This document shows positions 29,805 through 39,118 of a stretch of DNA of 64,000 nucleotides, piece after piece. The number at the start of each line of letters is the position of its first letter. Position 1 is the first letter of the stretch. Both the position numbers and the translations under genes were made by a program. The notes under the pieces are model-generated. The model saw nothing but the letters and a program-made list of their open reading frames with translations, searched no databases and was not told where the DNA came from. The DNA is from Shinella zoogloeoides (GTDB lineage: Bacteria > Pseudomonadota > Alphaproteobacteria > Rhizobiales > Rhizobiaceae): contig NZ_CP131130.1 of NCBI RefSeq assembly GCF_033705735.1, positions 2,545,001 through 2,609,000 of the forward strand. The letters are read 5' to 3'.

Positions 29805-31613
29805 ATGCCGGCGCAGCTTCAGACGCTGGGCCATCTTCGCCTGCTCGACGAGGGCGGTAACGACATCGTCTTTCCCGAAAAGGCGCTGCTGATCCTCTGC
29901 TATCTCAAGACGCGCGGCCTGACGGAAATGGCGAGGGCCGACGCGGCGAGCCTTTTCTGGGACGACGGCAACGCTGCCGCCGCCTTTGCCAGCCTGCGGC
30001 AGACCGTCTCGCGCGCCCAGAAGCGGCAGCGCGATCTCGGCCGCGCCTATCTCGCCTTCACCGATGCCGCCATCGCGCTCGGGCCGGATCCGGTCGAAAG
30101 CGATGTCGCAAAGCTGCGGCAGGATGCGGGCCTTGCCGTTCTGGCGGGCCTCCTTACCGAGGATTTCCTCAAGCACGTCAAGCCGGTCAACCGCGCGCTC
30201 GTCAACTGGATCGCGCTGCAGCGGACGGCCCATATGGCGCTGCTGCGCCAGGCCCTGCTCGACAGGGCGGCCGACAGCGGCGCCGCACGGCAGGTCCGCT
30301 CGTCCGCCGCCCTCCGCCTGCTGGAGGCCAATCCGCAGGACGAGGAGGTGCGCGCGGTCCTCACCGGCCGACCGGCAACGCCGGCGGCGCTCATGACCGT
30401 CCAGCCGTCCATGCAGATCCTGACGCCGGATGAAGCCGGCATCGCGCTGCCGCGGCAGAACCCGCCCCGCGTCGTGCTGCTGCCGCCGGCCACGGCGCAT
30501 GGCTCGCGCGCGGCGGCGCGCTTTGCCGAGGCCCTGATCGAGGACGTGACGATCGGGCTCTGCGCGCTGCGCTCGATCTCGATCATCGCCCCGCATACCG
30601 CCGCGCAGATCTCGCGGCAGGCGGACCGGGCCACCACCTACGAACGCCACAAGATCAGCTATATCCTGGAAACACGCCTGCGCGACGAGGGCGATGGCCA
30701 CACGCTCTTTGCCCAGCTCATCTTCTTCGGCAGCGACGAGGTCATCTGGGCCGAGCGCTTTCCGCTGTCGGCCGAGGGGCTCGCCCGCTCCCGCCAGATG
30801 ATCGCCCACCAGATCGCCGGTGCCATCGCCACGGAGATCGAGCACAACGAGCTGGTGCGCGGCGATTACGAGCGCAACGCCGATGCCTATCGCACCTTCC
30901 TCGTCGGCCAGGGACAGTTGAAGAACCTCGACCTGCGCGACATCCGCCGCGCCCGCAAGAGCTTCCGCGAGGCGCTGCAGACGAGCGCCGATTTCGCGCC
31001 CGCCCTCGGCGGCCTCGCCCGCAGCTACTTCCTCGAATGGCTGGTGACCGCGCGCGGCGACGGCGAACTGCTGCAGCAGGCGGAAGACTATGCGGCGCAG
31101 ACCATCAGGACCGACGAGCGGCTGCCCTCCGGCTACCGCGAGCTCGGCGTCGTGAAGCTCTACGCCCGCCAGTTCGACGAAAGCGCCGCCTATCTCGACC
31201 AGGCCGAGGCATTGAGCCCACACCATGCCAATGTCATCGCGAGCTATGCCGATACGCTGGTGCAGGCGTCCCGGCCCGATCTCGGCCTCCGGAAGATAGA
31301 GCACGCCATCGACCTCAACCCGCTCTCGCCTGACGAATACTTCTGGACCGCCGCCGGCGCCAGCTATTCGCTCGGCCTCTACGAGCAGGCGCTCGACTAT
31401 ATCGCCCGCATGAAGGACCGCACGCCGGTCGACCGTCTTTCGGCCGCCTGCTGGAGCATGCTCGGGGACATGAAGAAAGCGCGGCATTTCGTGCGCCGCA
31501 CCTACGTCGTCCATCCGAACTTCGACGTCGAGGCCTGGATGAAGATCGTCCCCTTCAAGGAAGAGTGGCAACGACAGCAGTATTACGAAGGCCTGAAAAA
31601 GGCGGGGTTCTGA
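29805..31613 (+). CDS. SARP-like/TolB-N/TPR multidomain regulator
   Basis: A 602-residue protein. Residues 5-180 resemble a SARP-type winged helix plus BTAD region (FPEKALLILCYLK, FWDDGN, FASLRQTVSRAQ), though the DNA-binding part is weakly conserved. Residues 222-345 resemble the TolB-N/FlgO-like domain often found in such regulators and in adenylate cyclases. The remainder to about 590 is TPR-like helical repeats. No membrane segment or cyclase domain is seen. It probably controls or senses something for the precursor gene 30 bases downstream. Confidence 0.72.
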   Translation: MPAQLQTLGHLRLLDEGGNDIVFPEKALLILCYLKTRGLTEMARADAASLFWDDGNAAAAFASLRQTVSRAQKRQRDLGRAYLAFTDAAIALGPDPVESDVAKLRQDAGLAVLAGLLTEDFLKHVKPVNRALVNWIALQRTAHMALLRQALLDRAADSGAARQVRSSAALRLLEANPQDEEVRAVLTGRPATPAALMTVQPSMQILTPDEAGIALPRQNPPRVVLLPPATAHGSRAAARFAEALIEDVTIGLCALRSISIIAPHTAAQISRQADRATTYERHKISYILETRLRDEGDGHTLFAQLIFFGSDEVIWAERFPLSAEGLARSRQMIAHQIAGAIATEIEHNELVRGDYERNADAYRTFLVGQGQLKNLDLRDIRRARKSFREALQTSADFAPALGGLARSYFLEWLVTARGDGELLQQAEDYAAQTIRTDERLPSGYRELGVVKLYARQFDESAAYLDQAEALSPHHANVIASYADTLVQASRPDLGLRKIEHAIDLNPLSPDEYFWTAAGASYSLGLYEQALDYIARMKDRTPVDRLSAACWSMLGDMKKARHFVRRTYVVHPNFDVEAWMKIVPFKEEWQRQQYYEGLKKAGF

Positions 31614-31643
31614 GAATTCAACCGAACGAGAGAGGGACTGAAC

Positions 31644-31904
31644 ATGGCGCGACTGGTTGTTTTGGGCATTGAGGGAGATGACGGGCTCTGGGTCGCGGAC
31701 CTCGACGCCGGCACGGTGACGCAGACCGGCGTTCCCTCGGGCGGCGCGCTGAAGGCCGCGGACGACCTGCGCAAGGCCGGCGCGACGATCACCAAGGGCG
31801 TGAACCTTGCCGCCCTCGCCTCCTCGGCGGATGCGGTTTCCGGCGGTTTCATGGATGTCTCGGGCGGATTCATGGACGCTTCCGGCGGCTTCATGGACAA
31901 GTGA
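31644..31904 (+). CDS. Putative RiPP precursor peptide with three (V/A)SGGFMD repeats
   Basis: An 86-residue peptide. Residues 1-64 look like a leader rich in D, E, K, A and V, and the C-terminus is three direct heptads, VSGGFMD (65-71), VSGGFMD (72-78) and ASGGFMD (79-85), plus a final lysine. AGAGGG-like purines lie upstream of ATG 31644. The stop overlaps the GTG start of the YcaO gene (GTGA at 31901), so precursor and modifying enzyme are translationally coupled. The glycines in the repeats are candidate sites for thioamidation. No Cys or Thr is present in the repeats. The RiPP call is inferred from context and repeat structure. Confidence 0.8.
   Translation: MARLVVLGIEGDDGLWVADLDAGTVTQTGVPSGGALKAADDLRKAGATITKGVNLAALASSADAVSGGFMDVSGGFMDASGGFMDK
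31836..31898 (+). repeat. Three in-frame 21-base repeats (core of the RiPP precursor)
   Basis: Three tandem 21-base units encode VSGGFMD, VSGGFMD and ASGGFMD. They differ almost only at synonymous third positions (for example ggt/gga/ggc for the second glycine, tcc/tcg for serine, gat/gac for aspartate). The protein repeat is therefore more conserved than the DNA, which indicates selection on the peptide sequence. Confidence 0.9.
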
Positions 31905-33088
31905 CCCGGCTCTGCTCCGACCGGATCTGCGGCCCGGAGGAGACCTGGAGCCGGATCGGGGCGCTGCTGCCCCGGTTCGGCATCACCCGGCTTTCCCGCC
32001 TGACGGGGCTCGACCGCCTCGGCATCCCGGTCTGGAATGCGGTGAGCCCCAATGCCCGCTCGATCGTCATCAACCAGGGCAAGGGCATCACGGATATCGA
32101 CGCGAAAGTCTCCGCCGCCATGGAGGCGCTGGAGCGGGCCGTCGCCGGCGACCCGCTCGTGCGCGCACGCCGCTCCTCCCGCCGCGCCTTCTCTGAGGCA
32201 GGGGAGACGTGCCTGCCGCTCGACATCTTCATAGCGGCCGGCCAGCCCTTCGTCGGCGAGGACGAGGTGATCGACTGGCTGGCAGGACACGACGTCGCGA
32301 CGGGCGAGCGCATCTGGGTGCCGCGCGAGGCGGTGATCCTCGACCGCACGGAGGAAACGCCACGTTTCTGGCAATCCTCGGACGGCCTGGCCTCCGGCAA
32401 TTCGGAAACCGAGGCGATCTTGCATGGCCTGCTGGAACGCATCGAGCGCGATGCCGACCGCTTGTGGCGCCTGCTCCCCCGGCAAAAGCGCCTTGCAGCG
32501 GCGATAGACCCGGCGGATATCGCGGACCCCGTCGCCGAAGCGCTTGTCGCGCGCTTTAGTGAAGCGGGGCTGGACCTTCGCCTCTTCGACATCACCAGCG
32601 ACCTTGCCGTGCCCACCTATGCGGCGGTGCTTGCCGAAGCCGGCATCCTTGCCCGCAGGCAGCCGCTGTTCCATGACGTGACGATCGGCTACGGCACCCA
32701 TCCCGTCGCGGCACGCGCCGTCATCCGCGCGCTGACGGAGGTCGCGCAATCGCGCCTCACCTATATCAGTGGCGCGCGGGACGATCTCTTCGCCGAAACC
32801 TTCAGCCGCCCGCTCGCGGCGGAAACCCGCGCCCTTTTCGAGGCAGTGCCCGGCGCCGCCCCAACCTATCCGGCGCCGGAAGGCGATGCCGCCGGATTGC
32901 TTGAATGGTGCCTCAAAAAACTCGCCGCCAGCAGCATCGCGCCGGTCGTGGCGGTGCCGCTCGGCGATGCGTCGCTGCCCGTTTCCGTGGTCAAGATGAT
33001 CGTGCCGGCGCTTGAGAACCCCGAGGGCGCGCGCCGGCATGCCGTCGGCCCGCGCGCCCTCTCGCGCATGCTGTTCGCAATGCCATGA
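31901..33088 (+). CDS. YcaO-family peptide-modifying enzyme
   Basis: A 395-residue YcaO-domain protein. ATP/Mg-binding signatures are visible: SAAMEALERA (71-80), EAILHGLLERIERDA (171-185) and RALTEVAQSRLTYISGARDD (276-295). YcaO enzymes phosphorylate a backbone amide to make azolines, amidines or thioamides. The C-terminus ends LFAMP without the PxPxP tail of azoline-forming members, and no E1-like partner or flavin dehydrogenase is nearby; instead TfuA overlaps it by four bases. Thioamide formation on the adjacent precursor is the favoured inference. The start is GTG 31901. Confidence 0.9.
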   Translation: MTRLCSDRICGPEETWSRIGALLPRFGITRLSRLTGLDRLGIPVWNAVSPNARSIVINQGKGITDIDAKVSAAMEALERAVAGDPLVRARRSSRRAFSEAGETCLPLDIFIAAGQPFVGEDEVIDWLAGHDVATGERIWVPREAVILDRTEETPRFWQSSDGLASGNSETEAILHGLLERIERDADRLWRLLPRQKRLAAAIDPADIADPVAEALVARFSEAGLDLRLFDITSDLAVPTYAAVLAEAGILARRQPLFHDVTIGYGTHPVAARAVIRALTEVAQSRLTYISGARDDLFAETFSRPLAAETRALFEAVPGAAPTYPAPEGDAAGLLEWCLKKLAASSIAPVVAVPLGDASLPVSVVKMIVPALENPEGARRHAVGPRALSRMLFAMP

Positions 33089-33801
33089 AGATCGTCTTCG
33101 TCGGCCCCAGCCTGCCGGATGCCGCCACGCTTTGCGGCCACGGCATCGAGGTTCGCCCGCCCGCGGCCCATGGCGACGTCCTCTCGGCGACAAGGGCCGG
33201 GGCCGCCGCCATCGGCCTGATCGACGGCAATTTCGAACATGTCGCCCCCGTCTGGCACAAGGAAATCCTCCACGCGCTGGAGACGGGCGTCGCCGTCTTC
33301 GGCGCGGCGAGCATGGGCGCGCTCCGCGCGGCCGAATGCGACGGCTTCGGCATGGTCGGCATCGGCCGCATCTACGAGGACTATGCCAGCGGCCGGCGCA
33401 TCGACGACGCGGATGTCGCCCTGCTGCACGGCCCGGCCGAACTCGGCTATCCCGCCCTTTCGCTACCCATGGTCAATGTCGATGCGACGCTGGATCGCCT
33501 CGGCGATCTCCAGGCTATTGATAAGGCTCACATATCAAGCCTGCGCGCAGCCGCATCCGCTCTCTTCTACAAGGACCGGACCTGGGCGGCGATCGTGGAA
33601 AGGGCCGGACTGACCGCGTTCCGCAAGGATTTCCTGCAACTTTTCCATGTAGAAACGGCGAACCGGAAACGCGAGGACGCCCTCGCCCTGCTGCAGGCCC
33701 TTCACGATTTCCAGCCGCAAAGCCCTGCAAAACGCGCGGGCTGGACGTTCCGGGCCACCTCGCTCTGGCGCACCGCCGCCCATCAACCCAAAACGCAGTA
33801 G
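33085..33801 (+). CDS. TfuA-domain protein (YcaO partner)
   Basis: A 238-residue TfuA-family protein, starting MKIVFVGPSLP with the conserved block VAVFGAASMGALRAAEC (69-85) and GRIYEDYASGRRIDDADVALLHGP. TfuA proteins are named after trifolitoxin production in Rhizobium, and they stimulate YcaO-dependent thioamidation in methanogens and RiPP systems, probably by helping deliver sulfur. The start lies in the YcaO stop (ATGA). It is the last gene of the RiPP operon. Confidence 0.9.
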   Translation: MKIVFVGPSLPDAATLCGHGIEVRPPAAHGDVLSATRAGAAAIGLIDGNFEHVAPVWHKEILHALETGVAVFGAASMGALRAAECDGFGMVGIGRIYEDYASGRRIDDADVALLHGPAELGYPALSLPMVNVDATLDRLGDLQAIDKAHISSLRAAASALFYKDRTWAAIVERAGLTAFRKDFLQLFHVETANRKREDALALLQALHDFQPQSPAKRAGWTFRATSLWRTAAHQPKTQ

Positions 33802-33827
33802 AACGTGCAATTTCCCATTCCGCGTGT

Positions 33828-33872
33828 GTCACGCCTGAGTCACGCGCGAAAAGGGCGCGTCACGCCTATACT
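33828..33872 (+). promoter_or_regulatory. Promoter region with three GTCACGC direct repeats
   Basis: GTCACGC occurs at 33828, 33839 and 33859 (11 and 20 bases apart, about one and two helical turns), and the first and third copies extend to GTCACGCCT. A TATACT -10 hexamer follows at 33867-33872 with no good -35, a pattern that fits an activator-dependent promoter for the small gene at 33909. An acgcgc/gcgcgt inverted repeat spans the second and third copies. Confidence 0.45.
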
Positions 33873-33908
33873 TTGTGCAGGGCTTGAGAAATTGCGGGGG
33901 CGCAAGAC

Positions 33909-34133
33909 ATGAGAATCGAAACGAACGAGGTCGAAGACCGGGGCAACGAACTGATGGCGCTGGCGCGTCTTGTCGCCTTCGCACTGGAATCGGCGAAGAC
34001 GCTGGATGCCGAAATCGTCGAGTTCTGCCTGGACAAGGCATTGCGGGCCGTGCTGGACGAGATCGACGAGCCGTCCCGCATGACGCTGACCACGAACGAC
34101 ATCATGCTGATGAACCGGTCGGCGCTGTGCTGA
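33909..34133 (+). CDS. Hypothetical protein (74 aa)
   Basis: I do not recognise this protein. It is acidic and mainly helical in appearance (VEDRGNELMALARLVAFALE), with no membrane segment or signal peptide. It starts after the purine-rich stretch gcgggggcgcaag and follows a plausible promoter. It is 107 bases downstream of tfuA and has its own promoter-like region, so it is probably not part of the RiPP operon, though a link cannot be excluded. Confidence 0.6.
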   Translation: MRIETNEVEDRGNELMALARLVAFALESAKTLDAEIVEFCLDKALRAVLDEIDEPSRMTLTTNDIMLMNRSALC

Positions 34134-34417
34134 CCGGCTGAAGCCGGCCGCCGTTCCTCCACGGCGCCGATCGCGTCGGCGGCCCGAACCAGGCGGGCCG
34201 CCGCCGATCCTCGCGGCCGTTTCAACGATAGTGCGGACAGGGCCTTCAATATCGCGTGCGGCAGAGCTTCTTTGCCGCTACCGATTGCCGCTGGCGTCCG
34301 CAAAAGAGTGTCCTCCCCTTCCTCCATCGGTCGGCACCGTTTACGGAAGCTGCCGAACCGATGCGGAGGCGGCATGGACAGCAAGGAACAGCGGAGCGGC
34401 CCGGCCGCCAGCCAAAG
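34134..34417. other. Intergenic region with GC-rich hairpin
   Basis: This 284-base gap has no convincing gene. An imperfect 16-base stem, with a gatcg-start arm at 34169-34186 and a gatc-end arm at 34194-34209, forms a GC-rich hairpin without a following T-run. A shorter accggct/agccggc stem directly follows the stop of the 74-residue gene at 34133-34147. Open frames here on both strands lack recognisable features. Confidence 0.45.
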
Positions 34418-34855
34418 ATGAGCGCGCTTGCCGCCTATGGCGGCCTCTTCCTCGCCGCCCTGATCGCCGCCACCATCCTGCCCGCCCAGTCGGAGGCGGT
34501 GCTGGCCGGCCTGCTGGCTTCGAAGAACTACACGCCCGCCCTGCTCATCCTCGTCGCCGGCATCGGCAACGTGCTCGGCTCGGTGATCAACTGGCTGCTC
34601 GGCCGGGGTATCGAACGCTTCCGCGGTGCCCGCTGGTTTCCCGTCTCCGCGAAATCGCTGGAGCGCGCCGGAAACTGGTATCGCCGCTATGGCTGGTGGA
34701 GCCTGCTACTCAGCTGGATGCCCGTCATCGGCGATCCGCTGACGGTCGCGGCCGGCATCATGCGCGAGCCCTTCGGCCGCTTCCTCCTCGTCGTCTCGCT
34801 CGCCAAGTTCGGCCGCTACATCGCGCTTGCCGCCGTCGTGCTGCACTGGCTTTGA
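34418..34855 (+). CDS. YqaA/DedA-like (VTT-domain) small membrane protein
   Basis: A 145-residue membrane protein starting MSALAAYGGLFLAALIAATI. It contains LLILVAGIGNVLGSVINWLLGRG and SWMPVIGDPLTVAAGIMR, which match the YqaA subgroup of the SNARE-associated (VTT) family, with about four hydrophobic segments. Family members are proposed lipid scramblases or membrane-homeostasis proteins. It precedes the sigma factor gene by 54 bases; an ECF-like promoter lies in between. Confidence 0.78.
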   Translation: MSALAAYGGLFLAALIAATILPAQSEAVLAGLLASKNYTPALLILVAGIGNVLGSVINWLLGRGIERFRGARWFPVSAKSLERAGNWYRRYGWWSLLLSWMPVIGDPLTVAAGIMREPFGRFLLVVSLAKFGRYIALAAVVLHWL

Positions 34856-34873
34856 ACTTTTTTCGCAAGGCGG

Positions 34874-34901
34874 TGGAATGAGCGTCGCCCGGCGCTCGTA
34901 T
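34874..34901 (+). promoter_or_regulatory. Putative ECF-type promoter of the sigma factor gene
   Basis: GGAAT (34874-34878) and CGTAT (34897-34901) are separated by 18 bases. This is an ECF-like pair just upstream of an ECF sigma gene, so autoregulation is plausible. The -10 lies only eight bases before the ATG, leaving almost no leader. Confidence 0.4.
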
Positions 34902-34909
34902 ATTGGGGC

Positions 34910-35455
34910 ATGAACGGAAAGACACCCGGCTTCAACGTGATCGGACAGCTTGCGGCGCTGAGGCGCTATGCCCTGTCGCTCGTCCGCAATCCGGACGAGG
35001 CGGAAGACCTCGTGCACGACGCGCTGGTGAAAGCCTATGAGCGGCAGTCGACCTTCCGCACCGGCGCGAATGTCCGCAACTGGCTGATGTCGATCCTGCA
35101 CAATGCCCATATCGACCGCCTGCGCCAGCGCCGCTCGCAGGAGCGCCGCCACGATGCGGCGGCCGAGATCGCGGAGACCTCCGCGCCGGCCAACCAGGAT
35201 CATTCGGTGCGGCTCACCCAGCTGCGCAACGCCTTCTTCGGCCTGCCGGAGGAGCAGCGCGCGGCGCTGCATCTCGTCGCCATCGAGGAGCTTTCCTATC
35301 AGGAGGCCGCCGATACGCTCGGCATCCCGGTCGGCACGCTGATGTCGCGCGTCGCCCGCGCCCGCCAGCGGCTGCGCAGCTTCGAACAGGGCGGCAGCGC
35401 CGCACCCGTCACCCATCTCAGGATTGTCGGAGGCACCGGCGATGACAAGCAATGA
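34910..35455 (+). CDS. ECF-family RNA polymerase sigma factor
   Basis: A 181-residue sigma factor with only regions 2 and 4. Region 2 includes LRRYALSLVRNPDEAEDLVHDALVKA and the -10 binding VRNWLMSILHNAHIDRLRQRR; region 4 includes EEQRAALHLVAIEELSYQEAADTLGIPVGTLMSRVARAR. It could be EcfG-like or another ECF group; the typical PhyR and NepR partners are not adjacent, and a transmembrane anti-sigma follows instead. The anti-sigma gene starts 14 bases inside its 3' end. Confidence 0.9.
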   Translation: MNGKTPGFNVIGQLAALRRYALSLVRNPDEAEDLVHDALVKAYERQSTFRTGANVRNWLMSILHNAHIDRLRQRRSQERRHDAAAEIAETSAPANQDHSVRLTQLRNAFFGLPEEQRAALHLVAIEELSYQEAADTLGIPVGTLMSRVARARQRLRSFEQGGSAAPVTHLRIVGGTGDDKQ

Positions 35456-36215
35456 CCCCATCCTCGAAACCGACCTCAACGCCTATGTCGACGACCAGCT
35501 CGCCGTCGGCCGGCGCATCGAGGTCGAGGCCTATCTCTCCGAACGGCCGGAAGTGGCCGCGCAGATCATGAAGGACCTGCGCGTGCGCGACGAGCTACGC
35601 CTCGCGCTCGCCGACCATCGCACCGTGACACGGCAGGAAACCCGCGAGGCCGCACGGCTTCTCGAGCGGGCGCTGTCGCATCGCCGCGTCTTCTCCGTCT
35701 TCCGCCGCGCCGCCGCCATCGCGCTCTTCATCGCGGCGGGCTGGGTCGCCCATGCGGCGCTCGGGCCCTTCGGCGCGACGCAAGTCGTCGCCTCCACGCC
35801 GCCGCCCGCCTTCGTCGAGGAGGCCGTGCGCGCGCACCGGACGACGCTGCTGCGCGACAGCATGACCTCGCAGCCGGAAATCGAGACCTTCGACCCGGCG
35901 GAGATCCGCTCGGCGACGGCCATCGTGCTGCCGGACCTGCCGAAGGGCTGGACCGTCATCGACACGCAGGTCTTCCCCTCCGCCTACGGCCCGAGCGTCG
36001 AGCTGGTGCTGGAGCCAGCGAAGGGAGAGCGCCTGTCGCTCTTCGCCGTGCGCCCCGGCTCCTTCGCCGTGCAGCACGTCCTGCTCTTCCATGCCGACAA
36101 CGCCCGCGCCGCCTATTGGCAGATCGGCGACGCCGCCTATGCGCTGGTGTCGGAAAGCCGCAAGGCCGACGACCTGGCGGACACCGCGCGGGACCTTTCC
36201 CGCACGCTCTACTGA
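35442..36215 (+). CDS. Transmembrane anti-sigma factor
   Basis: A 257-residue protein with an N-terminal cytoplasmic anti-sigma region (DLNAYVDDQLAVGRRIEVEAYLSERPEVAAQI), one membrane helix near residues 84-105 (AAAIALFIAAGWVAHAALG) and a periplasmic domain. The motif style fits zinc-less anti-sigma proteins of alphaproteobacteria. ATG 35442 is preceded by GGAGG. Its overlap with the sigma gene indicates stoichiometric co-translation; it would hold the sigma factor until a periplasmic signal arrives. Confidence 0.85.
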   Translation: MTSNDPILETDLNAYVDDQLAVGRRIEVEAYLSERPEVAAQIMKDLRVRDELRLALADHRTVTRQETREAARLLERALSHRRVFSVFRRAAAIALFIAAGWVAHAALGPFGATQVVASTPPPAFVEEAVRAHRTTLLRDSMTSQPEIETFDPAEIRSATAIVLPDLPKGWTVIDTQVFPSAYGPSVELVLEPAKGERLSLFAVRPGSFAVQHVLLFHADNARAAYWQIGDAAYALVSESRKADDLADTARDLSRTLY

Positions 36216-36246
36216 TCAACCGCTTCCAGACCGAAGGAGATTCTCG

Positions 36247-36963
36247 ATGGAACCCGTACAACAGCGTTTCGGCTACGGCGCGCAGGCGCAGTCGGCCGCC
36301 CTCTTCGACGAGGGCCTGCGCCAGCACATGCTGCGCGTCTACAACTACATGGGCGCCGGCCTCGTCATCACCGGCCTCATCGCCTTCGTCGTCGGCTCGA
36401 CGCCGGCGCTCTATGTGCCGATCTTCTCCTCGCCACTGAAATGGGTGGTGATGCTGGCCCCGCTCGCCTTCGTCCTGTTCTTCTCGTTCAAGATCCAGAC
36501 CATGTCGGCCAGCGCCGCGCAGATGACCTTCTGGGCCTTCTGTGCCGTCATGGGCCTGTCGCTCGCCTCGGTGTTCCTCGTCTTCACCGGCATGAGCATC
36601 GCCCGCACCTTCTTCATCGCCGCCACCATGTTCGGCGCCACCAGCCTCTACGGCTACGTGACGAAGCGCGATCTCTCGAAGTTCGGCTCGTTCCTGATGA
36701 TGGGCCTCATCGGCGTGATCATCGCCTCCATCGTCAACATCTTCCTCGGCTCCAGCGCTTTGCAGTTCGCCGTCTCGGTGATCGGCATCCTCGTCTTCGT
36801 CGGCCTCACCGCCTGGGACACGCAGAACATCAAGGAGCAGTATGCGGAAAATATCGGCCACGAGTCGCAGCAGAAGATGGCCGTGTTCGGCGCGCTGTCG
36901 CTCTACCTCAACTTCGTCAACATCTTCCAGCTCCTGCTGAATTTCACGGGCGAGCGCGAGTAG
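36247..36963 (+). CDS. Bax inhibitor-1/YccA-family membrane protein
   Basis: A 238-residue protein with about seven membrane helices, opening MEPVQQRFGYGAQAQSAALF and containing ARTFFIAATMFGATSLYGYVTKRDL and LTAWDTQNIKEQY, which are hallmarks of the BI-1/YbhL family. Bacterial members act as proton-sensitive calcium leak channels or protease modulators. It lies 31 bases after the anti-sigma gene and may be in the same operon. An intrinsic terminator follows. Confidence 0.9.
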   Translation: MEPVQQRFGYGAQAQSAALFDEGLRQHMLRVYNYMGAGLVITGLIAFVVGSTPALYVPIFSSPLKWVVMLAPLAFVLFFSFKIQTMSASAAQMTFWAFCAVMGLSLASVFLVFTGMSIARTFFIAATMFGATSLYGYVTKRDLSKFGSFLMMGLIGVIIASIVNIFLGSSALQFAVSVIGILVFVGLTAWDTQNIKEQYAENIGHESQQKMAVFGALSLYLNFVNIFQLLLNFTGERE

Positions 36964-36986
36964 TTTTCGCAAGCGATTTCAAGAGG

Positions 36987-37020
36987 AACGGCGGCGCAAT
37001 GCTCCGCCGTTTTCTTTTTG
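36987..37020 (+). terminator. Intrinsic terminator after the Bax inhibitor gene
   Basis: AACGGCGG (36987-36994) pairs perfectly with CCGCCGTT (37004-37011) around a nine-base loop, followed by the T-rich tract ttcttttt. Confidence 0.9.
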
Positions 37021-37033
37021 CCCGCAGGCCAAA

Positions 37034-37053
37034 AAGTAAGTAATTACTTACTT
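37034..37053. promoter_or_regulatory. Perfect 20-bp palindrome upstream of the thi operon
   Basis: The sequence aagtaagtaattacttactt is a perfect palindrome without a loop, AT-rich in a GC-rich genome. It lies directly upstream of a TTGACA hexamer (37065-37070). It looks like an operator for a dimeric regulator such as a TetR or MarR protein. The regulator is not identified. Confidence 0.6.
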
Positions 37054-37104
37054 ATTTTTCTCCGTTGACAAATCGCCTCCCAGCGTCTTTGCTTGAGACA
37101 TTCA

Positions 37105-39116
<2,012 letters not shown>

Positions 39117-39118
39117 CC

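Noticed and set aside
34169..34209. GC-rich stem as intrinsic terminator
   Set aside because: No T-run follows on either strand; it is reported only as a hairpin.
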